Source of the DNA: Flaviflexus sp.
Lineage (GTDB): Bacteria > Actinomycetota > Actinomycetes > Actinomycetales > Actinomycetaceae
DNA: 51,745 bases
Assembly (NCBI GenBank): GCA_030537635.1
Contig: JAUNVM010000014.1
Coordinates: 1-51,745 of the forward strand
Direction of reading: 5' to 3'
Shown: piece by piece, positions 45,701 to 51,745 of the stretch
Layout: each line of letters starts with the position of its first letter
Position numbering within the stretch: the first letter of the stretch is position 1
The notes under the pieces: model-generated
Seen by the model: only the letters and a program-made list of their open reading frames with translations
What the model was told of the DNA's origin: nothing
The model's database searches: none
Position numbers and translations under genes: made by a program

Positions 45701-45894
45701 AGGATGAGACGGGCATATCGAATATCGTGTGCTCGACGGGCTTTTGGCGTACCCATGGGGAAGTGGCGCGCACGAGTGGTGCCCTCGTCGTGCGGGGCCG
45801 GGTCGAGCGGGCGGGCAACGTGGTAAACGTGCTGGCAGATGGGTGTATTCCCCTACGTCTCGGGGTTCCGTCTACCTCCCGTGATTTCCGATAA
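42700..45894 (+). CDS. dnaE2: Error-prone DNA polymerase III alpha subunit DnaE2
   Basis: 1,064-residue C-family polymerase. The PHP domain starts [17 protein letters not shown]; the palm has [20 protein letters not shown] near residue 350 and the catalytic acidic motif PPDIDIDIE near 393; later [12 protein letters not shown] near 588 and an OB-fold near 975-1060 ([27 protein letters not shown]). Short length and lack of a tau-binding tail distinguish it from replicative DnaE1. Its start overlaps the imuB stop (TAATG), completing a LexA-controlled imuA'-imuB-dnaE2 operon for damage-induced mutagenesis. Confidence 0.95.
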   Translation: [1064 protein letters not shown]

Positions 45895-45911
45895 GAAAGA
45901 GTTTTCAGTAC

Positions 45912-45917
45912 TACCCT
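45912..45917 (+). promoter_or_regulatory. Putative -10 (TACCCT), leaderless MFS gene
   Basis: TACCCT lies 6 nt before ATG 45924. Confidence 0.6.
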
Positions 45918-45923
45918 GTAGGC

Positions 45924-47111
45924 ATGACGGAGCGGATCAGTCCGGGAACAGTGGAGTACCGGAAGGCACTTCTCGCACTTTTCTGTATTGGGCTATCGGC
46001 CTTTGCCCTCATTTACACCGTGCAACCAATTCTTCGCCTCATCGGAGAGGAATTCGGTAAGGACGCGGGGCAAACCGCGCTTCTCATGTCGACCTCGACG
46101 GGCGCCATCGCCCTCGCGGTGATCCCGCTCGGCCAGGTCTCGGCCCGAATCGGCCGCAGCAGGATGATCATCATCTCCCTGGCGATCTCGGTGATAGCCG
46201 GGATCATCATCGCCTTCGCCCAGTCCTGGACCCTTCTCCTCGTTCTGCGCACCGTGCAAGGCATTGCGTTGGCCGGTCCGCCGGCTGCCGCACTCGCCTG
46301 GGTGGCCGAGGAGATCGCCCCCTTCGCAATCAACCGCGTCGGCGGTCTCTACATCGCCGGCACCACGGTGGGCGGCATGGTGGGGCGCCTGCTTGCGGGA
46401 TTTGCCTCGGACCTGTGGGGCTGGCGCGGCGGCGTGCTGAGCGTGGGGGTGAGCTCCGCGATCTTTGCCGGCCTTGCCCACCTGCTCCTACCGGCCTCGA
46501 CACCGGGGATCGGGCAGGGTGGGCGGGGCTCCACCCGGCGGGGCGCACGAGCCCAGCTTGTGCGCTGCTATGCCTTTGGCGGGCTCGGCATGCTCACGTT
46601 TGCCGGGCTGTTCAATATCATTGGTTACCGGACTGCCCTGCCGCCCTATTCCCTATCTGCCGGCCTGGGCTCCATGTTCTTCATCACCTACCTCGCTGGG
46701 ACCGCCTCCTCATCCTTTGCCGGGAGGGTGAGTGCTCGGCTCGGGTTGCGTACCGCGATTGCGGCGGCGATTGTGACGATGGCTGTGGGGGTAGGCATCA
46801 CCATGCTGCGCCCCCTCCCTATCATCTGGCTCGGCCTGGCCGTCCTGTGCGCCGGATTTTTTGCCATGCACGCGCTCGCCTCCTCGACGGCTTCCCGGCT
46901 CCACCCCCAGGGTTCGGCCCGGTACCTGCTCAGCTACTATCTGGGGTCCTCGGCGGGCAGTATTATCTACGGCCTGGCGTGGGATGGGGGAGGGTGGTTC
47001 GCAGCTGGCATCACGAGTTTCATTGTTATTGCCGGGCTTGCCGTGTTCGCCCTCGGCATCCGCGAGCCGGGCAGTGGCGCCGAAGCGGTTACAGTGGGAG
47101 ATAACGACTAA
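45924..47111 (+). CDS. MFS transporter (YnfM-like)
   Basis: 395-residue membrane protein with 12 predicted helices. The sequence ALIYTVQPILRLIGEEFG near residues 30-47 and the loop 2-3 motif GQVSARIGRSR near 72-82 resemble the YnfM/AraJ-type drug-efflux group. A second G-x-x-S-x-R-L-G motif (GRVSARLGLR) appears after helix 8. The substrate is not inferable. It carries its own leaderless promoter, 29 bp after dnaE2. Confidence 0.87.
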   Translation: MTERISPGTVEYRKALLALFCIGLSAFALIYTVQPILRLIGEEFGKDAGQTALLMSTSTGAIALAVIPLGQVSARIGRSRMIIISLAISVIAGIIIAFAQSWTLLLVLRTVQGIALAGPPAAALAWVAEEIAPFAINRVGGLYIAGTTVGGMVGRLLAGFASDLWGWRGGVLSVGVSSAIFAGLAHLLLPASTPGIGQGGRGSTRRGARAQLVRCYAFGGLGMLTFAGLFNIIGYRTALPPYSLSAGLGSMFFITYLAGTASSSFAGRVSARLGLRTAIAAAIVTMAVGVGITMLRPLPIIWLGLAVLCAGFFAMHALASSTASRLHPQGSARYLLSYYLGSSAGSIIYGLAWDGGGWFAAGITSFIVIAGLAVFALGIREPGSGAEAVTVGDND

Positions 47112-47123
47112 AGGAGAATTCTT

Positions 47124-47591
47124 ATGGCCAAATTTCGCTCGCTCATGCGTTGGGCAATGGTCTCTGGGCCCGTGGTGATTCAGGCGGTCCAGCGCTACGG
47201 CCCCACAATCAAGCACCTCATCGACTCCAACCCGCAGGCAATGGACGCACTGACGGGAAAGCTGCGCGGATATCAGAATGCCCGCAAGGTGAGCGGGGTT
47301 GGCGGCGTTGAGGAACGTATTGCGGTGCTGCGCGAGCAGGTCAATCATCTCTACGCCTCGGCCAACACCCCCGCGGTGGCCCGCCAGGCTCAGGAATGGC
47401 GCGGCCAGATCGACCGCATCGAAACCGGACTGCCGCTGCTCGATGCCATGACCGCGAAAGCCCGCCGCCGCCGCACCCGGGAACTCGGGCACAAGCTCGA
47501 TCGAATCTCCTCCAAGGTCCTGGCCGCAGTTGTCGAGGATGACGTGCAGGATGCTGAGGTCCTCGACGAAACCCCTCGCGACGGCGAATGA
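47124..47591 (+). CDS. Conserved-looking protein of unknown function, helical
   Basis: 155-residue protein. A short N-terminal hydrophobic patch (SLMRWAMVSGPVVIQAV) could be a membrane-associated helix; the rest is predicted helical, with basic stretches (KARRRRTRELGHKLDR) and an acidic tail. I do not recognise a family with certainty; similar small proteins occur in actinobacteria. A good AAGGAGA lies 7 nt before the ATG. Its last codon and stop overlap the next ORF (ATGA), so they form an operon. Confidence 0.7.
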   Translation: MAKFRSLMRWAMVSGPVVIQAVQRYGPTIKHLIDSNPQAMDALTGKLRGYQNARKVSGVGGVEERIAVLREQVNHLYASANTPAVARQAQEWRGQIDRIETGLPLLDAMTAKARRRRTRELGHKLDRISSKVLAAVVEDDVQDAEVLDETPRDGE

Positions 47592-48076
47592 GCCTGCCGC
47601 CCCCGGCGGCCTACATTTACCTCAGCCCGCCCCCGCCACAACGTCAACCGCCCCGGCCTCGCACCGGGAGCGAAGCCGTGAGCGGGGGCTGCGCGCTCTT
47701 GGGGTCGGTCGTGGCGATGCTCGCCCTCGCCGCCCCCTTCCTGCGTGGCTTTCACGATGAGCCGATCCGGCTCGGCTCATCTTTCCTCGGCGGCCTCATT
47801 CTCATTGCCGCCGGAATCTCCTTGCTGAGCTCGGTGTCCCTGTCGTTGTCCGCGCGGCGTGCTCGCCGCGCCTTTCTTGGGGGCCTCGGCGCATTGGCCG
47901 CTGGTTCCTTTATCGGCATGCTCACCGTGCAATTAGTGAGCCGGGAGGATCATCGTGAGATCATTCATCTAGGTGGCAGCCTTGGAATTGCACCGCAATT
48001 GCTTGTCGCTGCTGCCATCGCCATGATGTTCGCCGGTCTCATCGGCGTCACGAGAGGAATGACACCATCGAAATAA
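47588..48076 (+). CDS. Small four-helix membrane protein of unknown function
   Basis: 162-residue protein. A proline-rich N-terminus (SLPPPAAYIYLSPPPPQRQPP) precedes about four hydrophobic segments: roughly residues 33-52, 62-78, 90-107 and 135-153. No family recognised. The ATG overlaps the preceding stop codon by 4 nt. Its last few codons (ATG ACA CCA TCG AAA TAA) lie in a different frame over the probable true N-terminus of the downstream UDP-glucose enzyme. Confidence 0.7.
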   Translation: MSLPPPAAYIYLSPPPPQRQPPRPRTGSEAVSGGCALLGSVVAMLALAAPFLRGFHDEPIRLGSSFLGGLILIAAGISLLSSVSLSLSARRARRAFLGGLGALAAGSFIGMLTVQLVSREDHREIIHLGGSLGIAPQLLVAAAIAMMFAGLIGVTRGMTPSK

Positions 48077-48111
48077 ATAACGCCAGAGCGCGGGCTGAAG
48101 TAGCGAAGAAG

Positions 48112-49401
48112 ATGCGCGAAGCGGGGCTGGATGATCAGGTGATCAACCTGCTGTCCTCGCAGATTGACCACCTGGCCGCCGGCTCCACCGGGCATATCCC
48201 CGAGGCAAGCATTGACCCGGTCACGGAGGTGGAAACGATGCCGAGTGCGACCGGGGTGGACCCGGAGGCGCTTTCGCGCACCGCGCTCATTAAGCTCAAT
48301 GGTGGACTCGGCACCTCCATGGGAATGAACACCCCGAAGTCGCTACTCCCAGTGACAGCCGGCAGAACGTTCCTCGACATCATCATCACCCAGGTACTTG
48401 CCGCCCGCCGGGCCTATGGCGTGACAATGCCGCTCGTGCTCATGAATTCCTTCCGCACCGAGCAGCCGACCCTCGAATTTTGCGACAGGTATCCGGAGCT
48501 TGCCGTTCCGGGAGTGTCCTTGAGCATGCGGCAAAACCAGATTCCCAAGCTCACCCAGGAGCTCCTCCCGGTCTCCTGGCCGGAGAATCCGGAGTTGGAG
48601 TGGTGTCCGCCCGGGCATGGTGACCTCTATGCCACGCTTGTCTCCTCGGGGGTTTTGGATGAGCTGCTCGAGGCGGGAATGAGCTATGCACTCGTATCCA
48701 ATGCGGATAACCTCGGCGCATTTCCCGATCCGGGGCTGGCGAGGTGGTTCGCCGGCACCGGGGCCGTGATGGCCCTGGAGGTGTGCGAGAGAACCGAGGC
48801 TGACCGCAAGGGTGGTCATCTTGCCCGCCGCCGGCGCGACGGAAAGCTGATCTTGCGCGAGATCGCCCAGGTGCCGAGTCACGAGATTGCCGAATTCCAG
48901 AACATTGAGCGACACCGGTACTTCAACACGAACAATATTTGGCTCAATCTGCGAATGCTGCGCGATCACCTTGACGAGGATGGTTTCGTCGCCATGCCGA
49001 TCATTCGCAACATCAAACCGGTCGATCCGACACGCCCCGACACCCCGAAGGTCATTCAGGTCGAGACGGGCATGGGAACCGCCATCGAATCCTTCGATTC
49101 CGCGCGAGCCATCGAGGTTCCCCGCAGCCGCTTCCTGCCGGTGAAAACGACGAATGATCTATTTTTCATGAGATCGGATCTTGTCACTGAAACCGACGAG
49201 GGCCGGATCGTCGCGAAGACCGATCGCAGGCCCATCATCGATCTCGACCCGCGATTCTTCGCGAGAATTGATGACTTCAACGAGCGCTGCGAGCACGTGC
49301 CCTCTCTGGCGAGGGTGGAGTCGCTGACCGTGCGCGGCGACTTGACGTTCCCCGAGGGCCTCGAGCTATCCGGAAACGTCCGCCTCGAGGGGACCGTCTA
49401 G
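48112..49401 (+). CDS. UTP-glucose-1-phosphate uridylyltransferase (eukaryote-like UDPGP family)
   Basis: At least 429 residues from the first AUG. Motifs of the UDPGP superfamily: LNGGLGTSMGMNTPKSLLPV near residues 62-82, LVLMNSFRTEQPT near 102, PPGHGDLYATL near 166, VSNADNLGAFPDP near 194 and FNTNNIWLNL near 273. The enzyme makes UDP-glucose. Similarity to relatives appears to begin upstream: the in-frame codons from 48067 read IEINNARARAEVAKK before M at 48112, continuous with a typical N-terminal helix, but no AUG, GUG or UUG is in frame there. I give the conservative start; the true one may be a non-canonical codon. Confidence 0.88.
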   Translation: MREAGLDDQVINLLSSQIDHLAAGSTGHIPEASIDPVTEVETMPSATGVDPEALSRTALIKLNGGLGTSMGMNTPKSLLPVTAGRTFLDIIITQVLAARRAYGVTMPLVLMNSFRTEQPTLEFCDRYPELAVPGVSLSMRQNQIPKLTQELLPVSWPENPELEWCPPGHGDLYATLVSSGVLDELLEAGMSYALVSNADNLGAFPDPGLARWFAGTGAVMALEVCERTEADRKGGHLARRRRDGKLILREIAQVPSHEIAEFQNIERHRYFNTNNIWLNLRMLRDHLDEDGFVAMPIIRNIKPVDPTRPDTPKVIQVETGMGTAIESFDSARAIEVPRSRFLPVKTTNDLFFMRSDLVTETDEGRIVAKTDRRPIIDLDPRFFARIDDFNERCEHVPSLARVESLTVRGDLTFPEGLELSGNVRLEGTV

Positions 49402-49600
49402 CCGGGGCCCGCCCGGTCGTGACGGCCCCGCTGGCTCGGGCGGGCTATCTCGAGGGCAATGACCCGGGTGGGTGACCGCGCTTCAGGCATCCGCCCATAC
49501 CTCCGACAGATCAGCTGTGCTGCCTCGTGAGTGATGGCGTGGTGATGAGCCGGGTTGTTGCTTCCGCACCAAGAGGTGAGTTCCGGGGCTTCGTTACGGA
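49402..49600. other. Gap after the UDP-glucose enzyme, nothing supported
   Basis: Contains an imperfect GC-rich hairpin just after the stop (CGGGGCC ... GGCCCCG), possibly a terminator. No ORF or other feature is supported. Confidence 0.4.
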
Positions 49601-49630
49601 GAAAAGAAAACCCCCGGTCAATACCGGGGG
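49601..49630 (-). terminator. Rho-independent terminator of tRNA-Leu
   Basis: On the reverse strand CCCCCGG, TATTGA, CCGGGGG form a perfect 7-bp stem, followed by TTTTCTTTTC. It begins 6 nt after the tRNA 3' end. Confidence 0.92.
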
Positions 49631-49636
49631 ATTTCG

Positions 49637-49722
49637 TGCGCGGAGAGGGACTTGAACCCTCACCCTCTAATACGAGGACTAGCACCTCAAGCTAGCGCGT
49701 CTGCCAATTCCGCCACCCGCGC
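49637..49722 (-). tRNA. tRNA-Leu (anticodon GAG)
   Basis: 86-nt class II tRNA. The acceptor GCGCGGG pairs with the 3' side CTCCGCGC before discriminator A; the anticodon loop TTGAGGT sits on stem CTAGC/GCTAG, giving GAG for CUC/CUU codons. A long variable arm (CCTCGTATTAGAGG) and T-arm GAGGGTTCAAGTCCCTC are typical of Leu. The 3' CCA is not encoded (A followed by CGA). Confidence 0.95.
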
Positions 49723-49890
49723 AGGTGACCAACAGGTTTCCCTGTCGTGACAACGTCTAAGAATCTACCACGGCCCCATCCCCGGGCGCCAATTGCTCAG
49801 CCCTTCCCGGGCTGTGATGTCGCTCGCTCAACATGAGATCCACGGTGTGGGTCACGCTGGGCGAGATTGTTCGCCGGTGCTGGCGACTAC

Positions 49891-49896
49891 TAGGGT
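49891..49896 (+). promoter_or_regulatory. Putative -10 (TAGGGT), leaderless GNAT-MazG gene
   Basis: TAGGGT lies 6 nt before ATG 49903. Confidence 0.6.
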
Positions 49897-49902
49897 TAAA
49901 GC

Positions 49903-50937
49903 ATGCAGTCACTTGCCTTGTCCACCGATCGTTTCCGTCTCGTTCCCGCCGATGTGGCCTATGCCGACCAGTACGTGGAGGCTTGCAGTGATCCGGAAGT
50001 GACTCGCTGGTGCGTTTCGGTTCCCCGCCCATACAGCCACGAGGATGCGGTCTCCTATCTGGGCACCATCTCCCCGGGAGCGTGGGACGAGGGACGAGCT
50101 GCCTGGACCATTCTGGACGGAGACAGCCTCGTCGGCGACATTGGCTTCAGCGGTCCGGCCATCACCCCGGGCTCGCGTCCCGAGCTCGGCCTGTGGATCG
50201 CCGCGCCCTACCGCGGCAGCGGGGCGGGCGAGGAGGCTGCCCGTGCCGTCATCGACTGGGCCTTTGAGCGGGGAGCAAGTGCGATTCTGTGGCGCTGTCT
50301 CATCGATGGCGAGCCGAATTGGGCGAGTGCGCGCACGGCGTGGAAGCTCGGCTTCACCCTCGATGGAGTGAGTCGCGCCGCCATCGCGAGGGATGATCAC
50401 GCGTACGATGCCCTCTCTTTCACGCTGCTTGCGGGGGAGGATATGACGCCAGCTACGCCCTGGTTTGGCCCGCAGGGATCGCGACCAGCGGTGCCGGATC
50501 CGCGCGATCCAGAGGCCCTTGTCCGCCAGTTCCACGAGACCTACCGACTTCCCATCCATACCGAGCCCGATGCCGATCGGGAACGCATCCACCTGCGCAT
50601 GTCCCTCGTGGCCGAGGAGTTTATTGAGCTCGTCACCGCAGCCTACGGCGAGAAGGCCGGGGCCATGGTTGCCCGAGGCTGGGAGGAGGCCCGCGCCGCC
50701 GATGATCGCACCCGTGACACGGTGGAGATTGCCGATGCTCTTGGCGACCTTATCTACGTCATCTACGGCATGGCGCTCGAACTCGGCATCCCGCTCGCCG
50801 ATGTCCTGCGGGAAATCCAGGATTCTAACCTGTCGAAGTTGGGGGCCGATGGGCAGCCGATCTACCGGGAGGACGGCAAGGTCCTCAAGGGCCCGAACTA
50901 CTTCCGCCCCGACATCGCCAAGGTTCTCAAGGGCTGA
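49903..50937 (+). CDS. Fusion: GNAT acetyltransferase plus MazG/PRA-PH-like pyrophosphohydrolase
   Basis: 344-residue two-domain protein. Residues about 1-180 are a RimJ/RimL-type GNAT domain (FRLVPADVAYADQYVEACSDP, ELGLWIAAPYRGSGAGEEAARAVIDWAFE, ASARTAWKLGF). After a short Pro-rich linker (about 185-205), residues 205-344 form an all-alpha MazG/PRA-PH-like domain: FHETYRLP, LRMSLVAEEFIELVTAAYG with the metal-binding E-x-x-E, EIADALGDLIYVIYG with E-x-x-D, and a C-terminal DSNLSKLGADG...REDGKVLKGPNY motif. The second domain should hydrolyse nucleoside triphosphates. I know the two as separate proteins; the fusion is uncommon to me. Confidence 0.82.
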   Translation: MQSLALSTDRFRLVPADVAYADQYVEACSDPEVTRWCVSVPRPYSHEDAVSYLGTISPGAWDEGRAAWTILDGDSLVGDIGFSGPAITPGSRPELGLWIAAPYRGSGAGEEAARAVIDWAFERGASAILWRCLIDGEPNWASARTAWKLGFTLDGVSRAAIARDDHAYDALSFTLLAGEDMTPATPWFGPQGSRPAVPDPRDPEALVRQFHETYRLPIHTEPDADRERIHLRMSLVAEEFIELVTAAYGEKAGAMVARGWEEARAADDRTRDTVEIADALGDLIYVIYGMALELGIPLADVLREIQDSNLSKLGADGQPIYREDGKVLKGPNYFRPDIAKVLKG

Positions 50938-50989
50938 CGCTCTGAGAGATGGCCAAGCCTGCTGGGTGAGGCGGAAAGATTGAACGCAA

Positions 50990-51019
50990 GAAGGTGCGGG
51001 CCCGAGGGCCCGCACCTTC
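50990..51019. terminator. 13-bp perfect hairpin between convergent genes
   Basis: GAAGGTGCGGGCC, CGAG, GGCCCGCACCTTC. The very stable stem lies between the GNAT-MazG gene and the repeat protein gene and probably ends both transcripts. Confidence 0.85.
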
Positions 51020-51084
51020 CTCCTGCCGGCATGTTGTGCGGCTAGTGCCGGAGGCTTAGTTGCCGGGGTTCGGCGAAAGCCGAC

Positions 51085-51745
51085 CTAGCGCATGTGGCGA
51101 ATGGCGAGGGTGTCGGTGCCGTCGCCGTCCCAGTCGCCCACGGCGACCCGGTCGTGCGCCTCGCCAATGGTAGCGGTGCGGCTGATCGAGCCATCCAGGG
51201 AGTCGGTGAGGAAGACGTCAGCCCCTCGGCGAGAGCCGACGGTGTCCTTGCCGTCGCCATCCCAGTCGCCGGTGAGTCCCAGATCGCTCGGCTCACCGAA
51301 GATGACCTTGTGGTTGGCGTATCCGCCCTTATGAGCATTCGTCAGGTGGAATTCGCTGCCGCGCTTGATGCCGACGGTGTCCGTGCCGTCACCATCCCAG
51401 TCACCGGCCAGGGGCACATCTCCGCGTCGGCCATAGCCGAAGGAGTAATCGGCCCAGCCGCCCCGGTGCTCATTGATGAGGTGGAAGCGCTTGCCGCGGT
51501 GAACGCCGACGGTGTCGATGCCATCGCCATTCCAGTCGCCCACAACCACCTGGTCGGTGTTGCGCCCGAAGGTGAAGGCAATTTCGTGGCGTCCCGAGGA
51601 GTTCTCGTTGCGCAGATAGAACCGGTTACCCCGACGCAGGCCGATCGTGTCGATGCCGTCGCCGTCCCAGTCACCCGCGAAGAACTCATCGGTGACGCGG
51701 CCGTAGCCAAAGCCCACGGCGGGATCTCCGCTCCAGACGTTGTGA
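51085..51745 (-). CDS. C-terminal part of an FG-GAP/VCBS-like repeat surface protein (partial)
   Basis: 220 residues visible; the 5' end lies beyond the window. It is made of 45-residue units with pattern FG-x-x-x-D-x(4)-GDW(D/N)GDG-x-DT-x-G-x-x-RG...F-x-L-x-(N/D). Four nearly full units are followed by a shortened last one ending ...DTLAIRHMR. The DWDGDGxD segments look like calcium-binding loops. Such repeat tails occur on secreted amidases, peptidases and adhesins of Actinomycetaceae; the catalytic part, if any, is off the edge. No sorting signal or membrane anchor is present at this C-terminus. Confidence 0.85.
   Translation of the reverse strand, partial: HNVWSGDPAVGFGYGRVTDEFFAGDWDGDGIDTIGLRRGNRFYLRNENSSGRHEIAFTFGRNTDQVVVGDWNGDGIDTVGVHRGKRFHLINEHRGGWADYSFGYGRRGDVPLAGDWDGDGTDTVGIKRGSEFHLTNAHKGGYANHKVIFGEPSDLGLTGDWDGDGKDTVGSRRGADVFLTDSLDGSISRTATIGEAHDRVAVGDWDGDGTDTLAIRHMR

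Overview
The window is one contiguous piece of the chromosome of a high-GC Gram-positive actinobacterium. Lineage markers are SepH and the DUF4193, DUF3093, DUF3710, DUF3159, DUF3099 and DUF7455 families, paired TrkA/CeoB-CeoC proteins, an ImuA'-ImuB-DnaE2 mutasome, a GlgM-type glycosyltransferase, and many leaderless-type promoters (TANNNT 6-9 nt before the start codon). A eukaryote-like UDP-glucose pyrophosphorylase, a LAXTG-type surface protein and GDWDGDG repeat proteins suggest an Actinomycetaceae-like organism (inference). Almost all genes are conserved chromosomal ones. Accessory-looking sequence is limited to the CRISPR array end, a lower-GC XRE regulator with a large surface protein, and the cut-off repeat protein at the right edge.

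1-1.3 kb: trailer end of a type I-E CRISPR array, then a convergent DnaQ-like exonuclease and a small DUF7455 gene. 1.4-8 kb: a type II topoisomerase pair (parE forward, parC reverse, convergent) with two tandem-GNAT genes between. 8-12 kb: a nucleotide-pyrophosphatase-like phosphoesterase overlapping thymidine kinase, sepH on the other strand, and an inositol-phosphatase-like gene. 12.4-20 kb: a block matching the gene order around M. tuberculosis Rv2689c-Rv2701c (DUF4193, DUF3093, DUF3710, OB-fold, DUF3159, two TrkA proteins, APC-type permease, TRAM-type RNA methyltransferase), but without dut.

20-34.5 kb: aconitase with a double palindromic operator and a following TetR-like gene; an ABC-F ATPase; SURF1/DUF3099; a SixA-like phosphatase; serB overlapping glgC and divergent from glgM; an ABC ATPase; nfeD with an SPFH protein; a SpoU-family methyltransferase. 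34.5-39.2 kb: XRE regulator, a leader with very small ORFs, and a 1,395-residue wall-anchored DUF11 protein.

39.3-51.7 kb: trmL and a PEBP-family gene in reverse; an SOS-controlled imuA'-imuB-dnaE2 operon with one LexA box; an MFS transporter; two unknown genes; UDP-glucose pyrophosphorylase whose conserved N-terminus runs upstream of its first AUG; tRNA-Leu(GAG) with a strong terminator; a GNAT-MazG-like fusion; and the C-terminal part of a 45-residue-repeat surface protein.

Linked functions: glgC, glgM and the UDP-glucose enzyme serve glucose-nucleotide and glycogen metabolism; the TrkA pair and divergent permease form a probable potassium module; imuA'-imuB-dnaE2 is a damage-induced mutagenic repair unit. 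I did not find a clearly new multi-gene system. The least explained parts are the leader upstream of the surface protein, the XRE palindrome, the aconitase operator, the start of the UDP-glucose enzyme and the GNAT-MazG fusion.
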